Shown: positions 40,583 through 49,994 of the stretch, one piece after another
How the letters are laid out: the number at the start of each line of letters is the position of its first letter
How positions within the stretch are numbered: the stretch's first letter is position 1
Origin: Nitrosospira sp. Nsp14
GTDB taxonomy: Bacteria > Pseudomonadota > Gammaproteobacteria > Burkholderiales > Nitrosomonadaceae
Assembly: GCF_900113575.1 (NCBI RefSeq)
Contig: NZ_FOPV01000015.1
Span: 1-64,000, forward strand
Reading direction: 5' to 3'
Length of the DNA stretch: 64,000 nt
Notes under the pieces: generated by a model
Database searches by the model: none
The model's input: the letters and a program-made list of their open reading frames with translations, nothing else
Told to the model about the DNA's origin: nothing
Position numbers and translations under genes: made by a program

Positions 40583-40785
40583 CGCGCATTATCCCGGATG
40601 CGGCGTCTGGACGGCGAGGGAACGCCATTTAAGTGCAGGGCCCGGGCATCATGGAGCCGCGCGACGTGTCCGCGTCGGAACGTGCGGCCCCTGTTGGCCG
40701 TGAAGTGCAAGTATGAACGGGAACGCATCAATGCCGGCGGCCATCGAACCGATAACGAATAACAAACGAAAAGATTTAAACGGCC

Positions 40786-41958
40786 TCAGACAGGCGCCGG
40801 CGCGTAGCTGGGCAACACCAGTCGAAAGGTCGAGCCGACATTGAGTTTCGACTCGACCGCCAACTCGCCGCCCAGAAGCCGGGCAGCTTGCGCGGCGATC
40901 GTCAATCCCAGCCCGACACCCGGTTGGCCGTGTGTTTCACCGCGCTTGAAGGCATCGAACAGATTGCTCAAATTTTCCGGGGCGATACCCGGGCCCTCAT
41001 CGCTAATACTGAGTACCCAGCCAGTGCTTTTGCCTTCCATTCCGTTCCGGGCCATGATTCTTATAGTGCCGCTTGAGCTGTACTTTACCGCGTTCCCCAG
41101 GAGATTCTGCAACACGAGTGTCAATAAGGCCTCATCGCTATTGGTCTGCGCGCCCTCCGGCACGTCCACATCCAATTTCAATCCTTTGGACTGCGCTTCG
41201 TGCTGCGACTGATTAGCTATCTCTGATAGCAAATGCTTCAGATCAACGCGCTGAACATTAACCTCGGCACACTCCTGCCGCAACTGCTCCGCCTGCAGCA
41301 ACTGATCCATGCCCGAGGTCGTCTGCAGGATAGCCCGCTTGATAGACTCGATATCCTCTACGCTTTTAGCATATTCCGGCGCTTTGGCAAGCCTTGCCGC
41401 GAGAAGCTGCAAATGAAGCATGGCGTGATTGAGATGATTGCGAAGGTCATGCGACAGAAAGGAAAGGTATTTGGACTGGGTGTCAGTAGAGGCGCGAATC
41501 CTCTGCTGAAGATGTTCTGTGAACGCAATAACGCCAACCTGAAGGGCGGTGTCGATGGCCATATTCAAGGCGACATTGCTGCGGGCATCCATACCGCCAT
41601 CAAGCGCCTCGGAAACATGTTCAATGACTATTCTTCGAACCAGCCTGTATTCGACGATCAATTCACGGATGTTATAGTTCTCATGAAACCGCGTTGCCCC
41701 GTGGCTTCTGCTGCCCTTGATCAGTTCTCGGGTGGCATGCGGTTTGCCCGACGCCAATGCCTCAGCCATCTCCTCCAGGATCGAAGGCAGCGAATTCCGC
41801 AGCTGTTGCAGAGTTAGCTCATCGGCGGTAGGAAGCGTGCTGCGCACTGCAATTTCCCACTCAGGGATGATGAAATCGGCGCGGGCGCGTATCGCGGCGG
41901 CGAGATGGGGAAAAGGGTGATGTGCAAGTAAATCAAGTGTCAGATCGTCTGTGGACAT
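40786..41958 (-). CDS. soluble histidine kinase with RsbRD-like N-terminal domain
   Basis: A 390-residue protein without membrane spans. Residues about 15-155 resemble the RsbRD-type globin-like sensor domain (FIIPEWEIAVRSTLP, ENYNIRELIVEYRLVRR). The HisKA helix carries His170 (FLSHDLRNHLNH). The ATPase domain shows the N-box NLLGNAVKYSSSG, DEGPGIAPENL and GVGLGLTIAAQAARLLGG. There is no receiver domain and no response-regulator gene beside it, so it is an orphan kinase. The signal it senses is unknown. The gap behind it (40583-40785) holds nothing recognisable. Confidence 0.87.
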   Translation of the reverse strand: MSTDDLTLDLLAHHPFPHLAAAIRARADFIIPEWEIAVRSTLPTADELTLQQLRNSLPSILEEMAEALASGKPHATRELIKGSRSHGATRFHENYNIRELIVEYRLVRRIVIEHVSEALDGGMDARSNVALNMAIDTALQVGVIAFTEHLQQRIRASTDTQSKYLSFLSHDLRNHLNHAMLHLQLLAARLAKAPEYAKSVEDIESIKRAILQTTSGMDQLLQAEQLRQECAEVNVQRVDLKHLLSEIANQSQHEAQSKGLKLDVDVPEGAQTNSDEALLTLVLQNLLGNAVKYSSSGTIRIMARNGMEGKSTGWVLSISDEGPGIAPENLSNLFDAFKRGETHGQPGVGLGLTIAAQAARLLGGELAVESKLNVGSTFRLVLPSYAPAPV

Positions 41959-42362
41959 GAACTGTTCCCAAGATGGAGAGGTGAACCTGAAAAGAAGTCA
42001 AGATTTCGCCAAACCCATGCGGCGGGGGAAATAGTTGAAGCAAGCGGATTGCATGTTGAAAAGCGGCTTTATCCCAAAGTCTGCGGATGGGCGATGGTGA
42101 GTTTCCAAAATGTATTTTTAGCAAGCAGGAATGGCATTATACGATAGCTGACCCTGAGCGACGCAAGTGAACAACGTCCGTAAATAGCGCCTTTAATAGC
42201 GCCTTTTTTTTCGCTAGCCGCACCGAATATTTATGCTGGGGTGGTCACATGCGGGCCAAACCGGCAGGAAATCTCGATTCTTACCCATGTCAGCATATCA
42301 ACTAAGCACTTACGCGTGATGGGTATTGTGTTAAACTTTGTAGATAGAGCATGAGGGAGAAT
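41959..42362. other. divergent intergenic region between kinase gene and M23 peptidase gene
   Basis: About 400 bases that should hold promoters for both neighbours. It contains a 12-bp tandem repeat followed by a T-run (listed separately). No gene, RNA or clear -35/-10 pair is recognised. Confidence 0.4.
42183..42206 (+). repeat. 12-bp perfect tandem repeat followed by a T-run
   Basis: AATAGCGCCTTT occurs twice back to back, then the T-run continues to about 42211 and GCTAGCC follows. The repeats do not form a strong stem with each other, so this looks like slippage rather than a standard terminator. Confidence 0.85.
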
Positions 42363-43679
42363 ATGCTGGTTCAAAAATTCAGGGCTTTGCCGAAAAAGCA
42401 ACTGACCTTGACGAAAAGCAGGCTGCGCTGGTTGATTCTGTTATCGAGCATTCCCTTGTTCGGCATGGTGGCGGCGTTCGGTATCGCGCCGGGCACGTCG
42501 TTTGAAGAACTTCCCGTGGAGCAGGTTGTCCTCCGCCTCGAAGTTCCTGAGGTTTCTCCAGCCTCTGATCCCGACATGACATTCTGGCGGCAGGAACGAA
42601 TCGAGCGGGGCGATACTCTCGCGGCCTTGCTGTCCCGTCTCGGCGTCAACAATCACGAAGCGGCAAGTTTTCTGCGAGACGTAAGGGATGTCAAGCCCAT
42701 GCACCAGCTCATTTCCGGCAAGACTATCCACGTCCAGACCACTGCGACTGGCGAGCTCCTGGTGTTGCGGTACTTTCCAGGCGGCAGTGAGCAGCTGGTG
42801 ATGGAGAAAAACGGGCATTCCTTCAGGATGAGCGAACAACCGGCAAAGCTGGAAACGCACATTCAGATGAAATCCGGCGTAATCAACAGTTCGCTGTTCG
42901 CGGCGATCGATAACGCGGGCGTGCCCGACAGCGTTGCCACCCAGATCGTGGATATTCTCGCCTCCGAGATTGATTTTCATCGCGATTTGCGCAAAGGCGA
43001 TCGTTTTACCGTCGTTTACGACTCGCTTTATGGCAATGGCGAACCGGCAAGGCCCGGACGGGTGCTGGCGGTAGAGTTCATCAATCAGGGAACGCCGCAT
43101 CGGGCGCTCTATTTCGCTGCTGAAAATGGGGAAAGCGGGTATTTTACCCCTGACGGCAAGAATCTCCGAAAAGCATTCCTGCGCTCGCCGCTGGAGTTCT
43201 CGCGCATCAGTTCAGGTTTTTCGAGCGCGCGTTTTCATCCCATCCTCAAAACCTGGCGGGCCCATAATGGCATCGACTACGCTGCGCCCACGGGAACCCG
43301 GGTAAAAGCGGCCGCCGATGGGACGGTGGCGTTTTCGGGCTGGCAGGGCGGCTATGGTAATGTCGTAATTTTGCAGCATAACGGGGGCTACTCTACCGTT
43401 TATGGGCATTTATCTGTTTTCGCCAAGGGTTTGAGCAAGGGTCAGCGAGTCAGCCAAGGTGACGTTATCGGTCAGGTTGGTGCGACGGGAATGGCAACCG
43501 GCCCGCATCTGCATTATGAGTTTCGCTTCAACGGTGTGCAGCGCGACCCCACCAAGGTAGCCATGCCTGCTGCGAATCCGGTTTCACCCAAGCATCTGCC
43601 GGCATTTTACGAATACACCAAATCGTCAATGGCGCGTCTCGACATGCTGCGCGGGACGAGCCTCGCCTTCCTCGACTAG
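42363..43679 (+). CDS. M23-family murein DD-endopeptidase (MepM-like)
   Basis: Cell-wall hydrolase that cuts peptide cross-links to allow wall growth. A basic N-terminus and one membrane span (about 23-41) anchor it. A LysM/OapA-like region follows (IERGDTLAALLSRLG), then the M23 domain with zinc ligands in H301-NGID305 and the H382-L-H384 pair (GPHLHYEF); YGHLS lies between them. The start at 42363 has AGGGAG upstream; an ATG 12 bases earlier overlaps that site. Followed by anmK 37 bases later, an order seen in other betaproteobacteria. Confidence 0.9.
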   Translation: MLVQKFRALPKKQLTLTKSRLRWLILLSSIPLFGMVAAFGIAPGTSFEELPVEQVVLRLEVPEVSPASDPDMTFWRQERIERGDTLAALLSRLGVNNHEAASFLRDVRDVKPMHQLISGKTIHVQTTATGELLVLRYFPGGSEQLVMEKNGHSFRMSEQPAKLETHIQMKSGVINSSLFAAIDNAGVPDSVATQIVDILASEIDFHRDLRKGDRFTVVYDSLYGNGEPARPGRVLAVEFINQGTPHRALYFAAENGESGYFTPDGKNLRKAFLRSPLEFSRISSGFSSARFHPILKTWRAHNGIDYAAPTGTRVKAAADGTVAFSGWQGGYGNVVILQHNGGYSTVYGHLSVFAKGLSKGQRVSQGDVIGQVGATGMATGPHLHYEFRFNGVQRDPTKVAMPAANPVSPKHLPAFYEYTKSSMARLDMLRGTSLAFLD

Positions 43680-43716
43680 GGTCCAGTCAGCGCCACAGGG
43701 GCATAGGCGGACAAAT

Positions 43717-44817
43717 TTGAAAACCGCTTATTACATCGGCATCATGTCAGGCACTAGCCTCGATGGGATCGACGCTGTCCTCGCCGATTTCAGTTCTTCA
43801 TCCCCCTCGGTGCTGCACGCCTGTTACCGGGCATATGATCCCGACCTTCGCAATCGACTGCTGGAATTGCATCTCCCCGGCCATGATGAACTGCATCGCG
43901 CTGCCATGGTCGGCAATGAACTCGCCCACCATTATGCACAGGCAGTGGCGCAGTTACTTCGTGAATGCAATGTAAAGACGGCGGAAGTGGCGGCGATCGG
44001 ATGCCATGGCCAGACGGTGCGGCATTGCCCTCAGCCGGGGAGGGACTATACGATACAATTATACAATCCGGCGCTGCTGGTTGAGCTCGCCGGCATCACA
44101 GTGGTGGCGGACTTCAGGAGTCGCGATATCGCTGCGGGTGGGCAGGGGGCGCCGCTTGTCCCAGCATTTCATAAAGTGCTGTTCAGTCACCCCCAGGTTC
44201 ATCGCGCCATAGTCAATATCGGTGGTATTTCCAATATTACTGACCTGCCGCCCAATGGCGAGGTTACCGGATTTGACTGTGGACCCGGCAACATTATGAT
44301 GGACGCCTGGTGCTTGCGTCACACCGGCCACACGTATGACAACAACGGATCATGGGCAGCATCAGGCGGAGTAATACCGGCCCTGCTCGACAAACTGCTG
44401 GCGACGCCTTTTTTTTCCCTTCCACCGCCCAAGAGTGCTGGAAGGGAAATATTCAATCTCGCCTGGCTGGAGAGTTGCCTATCTGGCGATGAGCTTCCGG
44501 CTGACGTGGCAGCGACTGTGCTGCAGTTAACTGTTGCATCAATTGCTGGGTCGATATCCGATCATTTCCCGCACGTGACAGAAGTTTATCTATGCGGTGG
44601 CGGCGCGCGTAACGGGACGCTCGTCGCCCGAATGCGTACAGCCATGTCCGGAACAAAGGTGGAATTGACCGACAGCCTGGGCGTAGATGTTGACTGGCTG
44701 GAAGCGTTTGCATTTGCGTGGCTGGCGAAGCAGGTGATGCACGGGATACCGGCCAGTCTTCCTTCGGTAACCGGCGCAAGAGGCGCGAGACTTCTCGGGG
44801 CAATTTATCCTAATTGA
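43717..44817 (+). CDS. anmK: anhydro-N-acetylmuramic acid kinase
   Basis: Phosphorylates and opens anhydro-MurNAc released during wall turnover, the first recycling step after import. The 366-residue protein starts MKTAYYIGIMSGTSLDGID, the family signature, and has GCHGQTVRH, VNIGGISNIT, FDCGPGNIMMD and YLCGGGARN. The start is a TTG with a modest purine site upstream. Cotranscription with the M23 peptidase gene is likely, and both act on murein. Confidence 0.96.
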   Translation: MKTAYYIGIMSGTSLDGIDAVLADFSSSSPSVLHACYRAYDPDLRNRLLELHLPGHDELHRAAMVGNELAHHYAQAVAQLLRECNVKTAEVAAIGCHGQTVRHCPQPGRDYTIQLYNPALLVELAGITVVADFRSRDIAAGGQGAPLVPAFHKVLFSHPQVHRAIVNIGGISNITDLPPNGEVTGFDCGPGNIMMDAWCLRHTGHTYDNNGSWAASGGVIPALLDKLLATPFFSLPPPKSAGREIFNLAWLESCLSGDELPADVAATVLQLTVASIAGSISDHFPHVTEVYLCGGGARNGTLVARMRTAMSGTKVELTDSLGVDVDWLEAFAFAWLAKQVMHGIPASLPSVTGARGARLLGAIYPN

Positions 44818-44893
44818 CCCTGCTCGAATTTAGCACTGACGGGGCAAAGAGGCCGTTCCCGGTTTTATGGTAAAAAACGCCCCTGATGGTAGG

Positions 44894-45262
44894 CTACATG
44901 GAAAAAGAAGATCCACACCCGCAGGTACTGGACGCCCCCGGGTTCTTGATAACGAATTGCGCCCCTTCAGCATTTTCCTGATAGTCGATTTCAGCGCCGG
45001 CCAGGTATTGAAAACTCATCGCGTCAATGAGCAGTTTCACCCCGTTCTTCTCCATCACCATATCATCTTCGCTGATTAGCTCATCAAAGGTAAAGCCGTA
45101 CTTAAAACCAGAGCATCCTCCACCAGCGACGAAAACTCTCAGCTTGAGATCGTCGTTTCCTTCCTCCTCGATCAGCTGCCTGACTTTGTTTGCAGCACTG
45201 TCAGTAAAGATCAGTGGGGTTTGCATTTCTGCAACAAGGTTGGTCTCGGTTGGTGCGTTCAT
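44894..45262 (-). CDS. erpA: A-type iron-sulphur insertion protein ErpA
   Basis: Carrier that delivers Fe-S clusters to target enzymes. The 122-residue protein has the three invariant cysteines: Cys50 ([11 protein letters not shown]), Cys114 and Cys116 ([11 protein letters not shown]). The ErpA-like start [17 protein letters not shown] separates it from IscA. It converges with anmK and lies 55 bases downstream of the bactofilin gene. Confidence 0.95.
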   Translation of the reverse strand: MNAPTETNLVAEMQTPLIFTDSAANKVRQLIEEEGNDDLKLRVFVAGGGCSGFKYGFTFDELISEDDMVMEKNGVKLLIDAMSFQYLAGAEIDYQENAEGAQFVIKNPGASSTCGCGSSFSM

Positions 45263-45317
45263 GTGCCTATTTGGATAAGTTAATGTGAAAAAATTTCTCG
45301 GCCCTGGCGAGACGGTG

Positions 45318-45728
45318 TTAATCCCCTTGGGATGCAGGAATCAATGGGACGACTTTATTGTCGGCTTGCACGTTATCCATATGATGCAGCATACCATCGA
45401 CCGATGCGCCAAGCTGTATTTCCATGGCTTTGTAATGTATATCTCCAGAGACCTTGGCCTTGGGCTGTAGTTCCACGTATTCGCTCGCATGGATGGCGCC
45501 AGACACCGTGCCGTTTATAACAGCGTGCGAAACGACGATTTTTCCCTCGATGACTGCTTGATCACTCAGTACGAGAGTACTCGACTTTTCACCGAGCGCG
45601 ACGATATTCCCCGTAACGCGGCCGTCCACCCGCAACCCCCCACTGAAGTTGATGTTGCCATCGATGTGGGTTCCTACCCCGATCAGCGAATCAATTTGAC
45701 TCTGGGGTTTCTCTGTTTTTCCGAACAT
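45318..45728 (-). CDS. bactofilin (polymer-forming cytoskeletal protein)
   Basis: A 136-residue protein formed mainly of short beta-helix repeats ([44 protein letters not shown]), flanked by polar ends, as in bactofilins (DUF583). Such proteins polymerise without nucleotide and organise envelope enzymes. It starts 10 bases after the coiled-coil membrane protein gene and is probably in one operon with it; an M23 peptidase gene, a frequent bactofilin partner, is nearby at 42.4 kb but on the other strand. Confidence 0.92.
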   Translation of the reverse strand: MFGKTEKPQSQIDSLIGVGTHIDGNINFSGGLRVDGRVTGNIVALGEKSSTLVLSDQAVIEGKIVVSHAVINGTVSGAIHASEYVELQPKAKVSGDIHYKAMEIQLGASVDGMLHHMDNVQADNKVVPLIPASQGD

Positions 45729-45738
45729 TCTTCCTCCT

Positions 45739-46479
45739 TTATAAGGACAAGTTCACTGTCTGCATAAGCCTCGCCTGCGACACGCCTTTTTCAAACACCT
45801 TCACCTGCATACTGTCCACAATGGCATCGGGCGGCAAGTGAAAGGTATTCTCTATTCTCTGGTAAAACCTGAAGTTGACATCCAACATCGGCGCCGAACT
45901 GTCGCTGGTTATGGGTATCATCATTTTTTCCCCATTTTGCTGGAAATGAACGGCGAATTCCAGGCTTCCCTGGAAATCCTTTGCACGCGGTCCGCTTTGG
46001 ACCAGCAGGAGGCTATAACGGTATTCCCCGGGCAACTTACCCCGTTCCAGCTTCAACCGGCCAATCGAAACCTTTTGCTCTGATTTTCCTCCGACTGACC
46101 CCAGGTTCTGGAAAAATGCCAAGTCTTCTTTTAAGCGGATATTTTCGTTTTCCAGGATCTTGACCTGCTTTGCGATATCTTCCCGAGCGACAAGGTCCAT
46201 TTGCAGCTGCCGGTCCAGCCCGGCCAATTTCATGCGGAGTTCTTCATTATCCCGCTCCAGCCGGGCATTCAACTGAGATAAACGGTTTAATTCATCGCTG
46301 GTTTCGGTCTTGTCAAAGCCAGCGAACTTTCGTCCCGCATCATACATGCCCCATGACAGCCCCAGCGCCAAGACAGCGAGAATCGCGATCACAAGCCATC
46401 GCACATACGCCGGCGTTTGGGGACGTATCGCTACTCTGGACGCCGATATGCCGTGCTTTTTTTTAAGCGATTTGATCAT
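45739..46479 (-). CDS. DUF6776-type membrane protein with coiled coil
   Basis: A 246-residue protein starting MIKSLKKKHGISAS. It has one membrane span (about residues 28-48), a coiled coil (about 60-125, LNRLSQLNARLERDNEELRM) and a C-terminal beta-rich domain (YRYSLLLVQSG, FEKGVSQARLMQTVNLSL). Family function is not known. The start at 46479 gives a standard membrane topology; the frame is open 36 codons further. Its tight link to the bactofilin gene suggests that it ties the filament to the membrane; this is inference. Confidence 0.78.
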   Translation of the reverse strand: MIKSLKKKHGISASRVAIRPQTPAYVRWLVIAILAVLALGLSWGMYDAGRKFAGFDKTETSDELNRLSQLNARLERDNEELRMKLAGLDRQLQMDLVAREDIAKQVKILENENIRLKEDLAFFQNLGSVGGKSEQKVSIGRLKLERGKLPGEYRYSLLLVQSGPRAKDFQGSLEFAVHFQQNGEKMMIPITSDSSAPMLDVNFRFYQRIENTFHLPPDAIVDSMQVKVFEKGVSQARLMQTVNLSL

Positions 46480-46722
46480 GACAGCAGAACCCTGAGAAAT
46501 CATCCTCGGTAGAGCGATTTGCCGCCAAGCTGGAAATCGCGAGCAGAGGCAATGTGATGGTCTGACCCTGCAATTCAGGCTGAACAACCGCTTAAGCTAC
46601 CCCATGAGCCGCTAATTTTACTGCAACTTGATCGCCGGTGCGCATGTAAGGCTATATCGGAACAAATACGGTTATTCCGCCGGCCAGCGATCCCGCTACA
46701 CTCAGAAAAAGTGACAGGGCGC

Positions 46723-47751
46723 TCAGGGCAGCAATGGAGCGTGGCTGATGGCGAGCGCTTCAGGTAAACCGAACATCAGGTTCATGTTCTGTACCGCTTG
46801 TCCTGCAGCGCCTTTGACGAGGTTATCCGTTACCGACAGTATTACCGCAGTATTGCCTCCTTGCGGACGATGGACGGCGATGCGGCAGAGATTTGAGCCC
46901 CGTACCGAGCGTGTCTCTGGATGAGCGCCTGGAGGAAGCACATCAACGAATGGCTCATCGGCATAGCGGTTGGCGTACAGAGCCTGCAGATCGGCCTCGG
47001 CGGTCAGCTTGGCGTAGAGCGTAGCGTGGATACCGCGAATCATCGGAGTGAGATGAGGCACGAACGTCAGCCCGACCTCACGCTTTGCTACGGTCGACAG
47101 GCCTTGTCTAATCTCTGGCAAGTGACGGTGTCCTGGAACTCCATAAGCCTTGAAATTGTCTGCAGCTTCTGCATACAGCGTGTGCACCGCAGCGTTGCGT
47201 CCGGCGCCTGATACGCCGGACTTCGCGTCCGCCACCAGATTATCCAAGTCCGCGATACCCGCTTCAACCAGCGGCAGGAAGCCTAGCTGGACCGCCGTAG
47301 GATAGCAGCCGGGATTGGCTATGAGCCTCGCATTCCTGATTTTTTCCCGATTAATTTCAGGCAGTCCATAGACGGCCTCGGCTATCAGGTCAGGGCAGGC
47401 ATGAGTCATGTCGTACCATTTCTCCCAAGCGGCCACATCCTTTATACGAAAATCGGCGGATAAGTCGATTATCCGTACGCCCGCATCCAGCAACGGCCGT
47501 GCCTGGTTCATGGCGATACCGTTCGGAGTGGCGAAAAACACCAGGTCACAGCGCTCCAGGGAAGCTTCGGCTGGTTCACAAAATTTCAGTGACACTCGCC
47601 CTCGCAAACTGGGAAATAATTCCGCTACTCCCATACCTGCTTCCTTACGCGACGTTATCGCCCGTATGCTCACTTCGGGGTGGTCGGATAAAATCCGCAG
47701 CAATTCCACCCCGGTATACCCTGTTCCTCCTACGATACCTACTTTAAGCAT
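46723..47751 (-). CDS. argC: N-acetyl-gamma-glutamyl-phosphate reductase
   Basis: NADPH-dependent third step of arginine synthesis. The 342-residue protein begins [20 protein letters not shown]. It has the catalytic cysteine in [21 protein letters not shown] and the late [14 protein letters not shown] region. The ATG at 47751 has GGGGAG 5 bases upstream; the frame is open further but without a sensible start. Follows rplM-rpsI after a strong terminator, so it needs its own promoter. Confidence 0.96.
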   Translation of the reverse strand: MLKVGIVGGTGYTGVELLRILSDHPEVSIRAITSRKEAGMGVAELFPSLRGRVSLKFCEPAEASLERCDLVFFATPNGIAMNQARPLLDAGVRIIDLSADFRIKDVAAWEKWYDMTHACPDLIAEAVYGLPEINREKIRNARLIANPGCYPTAVQLGFLPLVEAGIADLDNLVADAKSGVSGAGRNAAVHTLYAEAADNFKAYGVPGHRHLPEIRQGLSTVAKREVGLTFVPHLTPMIRGIHATLYAKLTAEADLQALYANRYADEPFVDVLPPGAHPETRSVRGSNLCRIAVHRPQGGNTAVILSVTDNLVKGAAGQAVQNMNLMFGLPEALAISHAPLLP

Positions 47752-47792
47752 AGTGCTCCCCTGTTCTCCGGCACGATTATAAAGTAACCAAT

Positions 47793-47821
47793 AAAAAAGC
47801 CGCCAGAAAAGGCGGCTTTTT
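47793..47821 (-). terminator. intrinsic terminator after rpsI
   Basis: AAAAAGCCGCC and GGCGGCTTTTT pair as an 11-bp stem around a 6-base loop, with T-runs on both strands. It lies 19 bases after the rpsI stop and ends the rplM-rpsI transcript; by symmetry it could act in both directions. Confidence 0.9.
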
Positions 47822-47839
47822 GTGACCAGCTGTAAACAA

Positions 47840-48232
47840 TTACCGCTTGGAAAATTGCTTCCGCCGGCGCGCTTTGCGTAAACCAACCTTCTTTCGTTCC
47901 ACTTCGCGCGCGTCCCGCGTTACCAGCCCCGCGCTGCTCAATACAGGCTTGAGCGAGGCATCATAGTCGATCAGCGCCCGGGTGATGCCGTGCCGCACTG
48001 CTCCAGCCTGACCCGATTCGCCGCCGCCGTGGATATTAACCACGATATCAAAACTTGTCAGATTTCCGGTCAGTTCCAGTGGCTGACGAACCACCATACG
48101 CCCGGTTTCGCGTGAGAAAAACTCATCGACCGGTTTATCGTTAACCGTTATCAAACCCTTGCCGGGCTTGATAAAGACTCTCGCGACGGCACTTTTGCGG
48201 CGCCCCGTACCATAATTGTAGGTCGTGTTCAT
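47840..48232 (-). CDS. rpsI: 30S ribosomal protein S9
   Basis: The 130-residue protein starts [20 protein letters not shown] and ends with the basic tail [14 protein letters not shown] that reaches the ribosomal P site. It begins 5 bases after rplM, the universal rplM-rpsI pair. Confidence 0.98.
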   Translation of the reverse strand: MNTTYNYGTGRRKSAVARVFIKPGKGLITVNDKPVDEFFSRETGRMVVRQPLELTGNLTSFDIVVNIHGGGESGQAGAVRHGITRALIDYDASLKPVLSSAGLVTRDAREVERKKVGLRKARRRKQFSKR

Positions 48233-48237
48233 TAATA

Positions 48238-48672
48238 TCAGGCCCTGACTTCGAGTTGTCGCGGCTGTTGGGCCGCGTGCGGATGCGACGCACCCGCGTA
48301 GATTTTAAGTTTTTTCAGCATGGCATACCCGAGCGGTCCCTTCGGCAACATGCCCTTCACGGCTTTTTCAAGCGGTCGACCGGGAAAGCGTGCGTGCATT
48401 TTGGCGAAACTGGTTTCATAAATGCCGCCAGGGTAGCCGGTGTGACGAAAATATGTCTTGCTCTCTGCCTTGTTGCCCGTAACGCGCAGCTTGTCGACGT
48501 TAATAACGACGATAAAATCACCAGTATCCACGTGAGGAGTATAGATAGGTTTGTGTTTGCCTCGCAGACGATGCGCGATTTCTGCGGCGAGACGCCCGAG
48601 CACCTTGTCGGCCGCATCGATTACAAACCAGTCGCGGCTTATTTCATGTGATTTGGCTGAAAAGGTTTTCAC
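48238..48672 (-). CDS. rplM: 50S ribosomal protein L13
   Basis: The protein reads [20 protein letters not shown] at its start and contains [17 protein letters not shown] and [21 protein letters not shown] use the GTG at 48672 (144 residues), which has AGGGA 8 bases upstream and aligns with E. coli L13. The reading frame is open far upstream, but a strong promoter at 48707-48735 shows that the extra part is not translated from this transcript. Confidence 0.97.
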   Translation of the reverse strand: MKTFSAKSHEISRDWFVIDAADKVLGRLAAEIAHRLRGKHKPIYTPHVDTGDFIVVINVDKLRVTGNKAESKTYFRHTGYPGGIYETSFAKMHARFPGRPLEKAVKGMLPKGPLGYAMLKKLKIYAGASHPHAAQQPRQLEVRA

Positions 48673-48706
48673 GATGCCCATCCCTGCTGATTCAGTAAAG
48701 CCCAGC

Positions 48707-48735
48707 ATATTATGCCGGAGTGTTCCAAAAGTCAA
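48707..48735 (-). promoter_or_regulatory. sigma-70-type promoter for rplM-rpsI
   Basis: On the reverse strand TTGACT (48735-48730) and TAATAT (48712-48707) are separated by exactly 17 bases. The inferred start point is near 48700, giving a short leader of about 28 bases before the GTG of rplM. This is the best promoter match seen in the window. Confidence 0.8.
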
Positions 48736-49036
48736 CCTTCCGCTAGCTTGAAACCTTCGAGCACTGCGGCTCGGCGGTCGTTGCTGATAAAGCGCACAGG
48801 CCGGTCTTGAATTCGGTCTCCACCTGGCGTTCAGTGGAGTAAGCGTATTGACCCTTTCCAGATGACCGCAGCCTCTCCCAAATTGACAAGGCTCAGAATG
48901 TACTTGCATCTTTTAACCCAAGGCAAGTTGAAAACGGGTATCATAAACGCCGCAAAAAATTTGCTGGAATTCAGCGGTATTTATTGACGAGAAAAACATA
49001 ACATTCATTTATTTATTGTCCTGAGGAGAGCGTTGT
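48736..49036. other. remainder of rplM/prk divergent intergenic region
   Basis: About 300 bases upstream of the rplM promoter and the prk gene. It includes the candidate prk promoter (48984-49012). A TTGACA at 48883-48888 has no good -10 partner. No gene is recognised here although a reverse frame is open through part of it. Confidence 0.4.
48984..49012 (+). promoter_or_regulatory. possible promoter for prk
   Basis: TTGACG at 48984-48989 is followed after 17 bases by ATTTAT at 49007-49012, in an A/T-rich stretch. The prk ATG at 49037, with GAGGAG about 8 bases upstream, would lie 18-20 bases after the start point. The -10 match is moderate. Confidence 0.35.
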
Positions 49037-49909
49037 ATGTCACAAAAACACCCTATCATCGCCGTTACCGGTTCATCTGGCGCTGGTACGTCGACGGTCA
49101 AAAAAAGTTTCGAGCATATATTCTGGCGCGAGAAACTGACTGCCGCGGTGGTAGAGGGCGACAGCTTCCATCGCTACGATCGTGAAGAGATGAAGAAAGC
49201 GGTAGTCGAATCCGAGAAAAAGAACGGTCATCCGATCAGTCATTTTGGCCCTGAGGCCAATGAATTCGAAAAGTTAGAGGCGTTATTCAAGACTTACGGG
49301 GAGAGCGGAACAGGGGAGACCCGCCTGTATCTGCACAATGACGAAGAAGCTGCCCCATATGAGCAGCCTGCCGGCACCTTCACGCCATGGGCTCCCATCA
49401 AGTCGGGTTCGGATTTGCTGTTTTACGAAGGGTTGCATGGAGGAGCGAAGAGCGATACCGCCGATGTCGCAAAGTATGTCGATTTGCTGGTGGGCGTCGT
49501 ACCCATCGTTAATCTTGAATGGATCCAGAAAATCCATCGTGACATGAACGCGCGCGGTTATTCGGCAGAGGCAGTCACGCACACCATTCTTCGCCGCATG
49601 CACGATTACGTCCACTACATTACGCCCCAGTTCTCACGCACGCATATAAATTTTCAGCGAGTGCCCACGGTCGATACGTCCAACCCATTCGTTGCACGCG
49701 ACATTCCCACGCTGGATGAAAGTTTTGTCGTTATTCGCTTCCGCGATCCCCGAAAAGTGGACTTTCCATATCTGCTATCCATGATTCACAATTCGTTCAT
49801 GTCTCGTCCGAATTCGATAGTCGTGCCGGGAGGGAAAATGGGATTCGCAATGGAGTTGATACTGACGCCGCTTATTCTGGACCTGGTTACTCAAAGCCGC
49901 AGCGGGTAA
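49037..49909 (+). CDS. prk: phosphoribulokinase (class I)
   Basis: Calvin-cycle enzyme that phosphorylates ribulose 5-phosphate to ribulose 1,5-bisphosphate, the Rubisco substrate. The 290-residue length fits the proteobacterial class I form. The P-loop GSSGAGTST is at 12-20, VVEGDSFHRYDR carries the substrate and catalytic residues, and FYEGLHGG follows near residue 136. Its presence marks an autotroph. It stands alone here, not beside Rubisco or other cbb genes, with a strong hairpin 86 bases after the stop. Confidence 0.96.
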   Translation: MSQKHPIIAVTGSSGAGTSTVKKSFEHIFWREKLTAAVVEGDSFHRYDREEMKKAVVESEKKNGHPISHFGPEANEFEKLEALFKTYGESGTGETRLYLHNDEEAAPYEQPAGTFTPWAPIKSGSDLLFYEGLHGGAKSDTADVAKYVDLLVGVVPIVNLEWIQKIHRDMNARGYSAEAVTHTILRRMHDYVHYITPQFSRTHINFQRVPTVDTSNPFVARDIPTLDESFVVIRFRDPRKVDFPYLLSMIHNSFMSRPNSIVVPGGKMGFAMELILTPLILDLVTQSRSG

Positions 49910-49994
49910 TCAGCTGCTCGCGCTGGTCAATACGCCTCCGGAGCCGGCGTTGGGCGCATCTTTTTCGTGCATTGTCTTTTCTTACGTGGATCAG

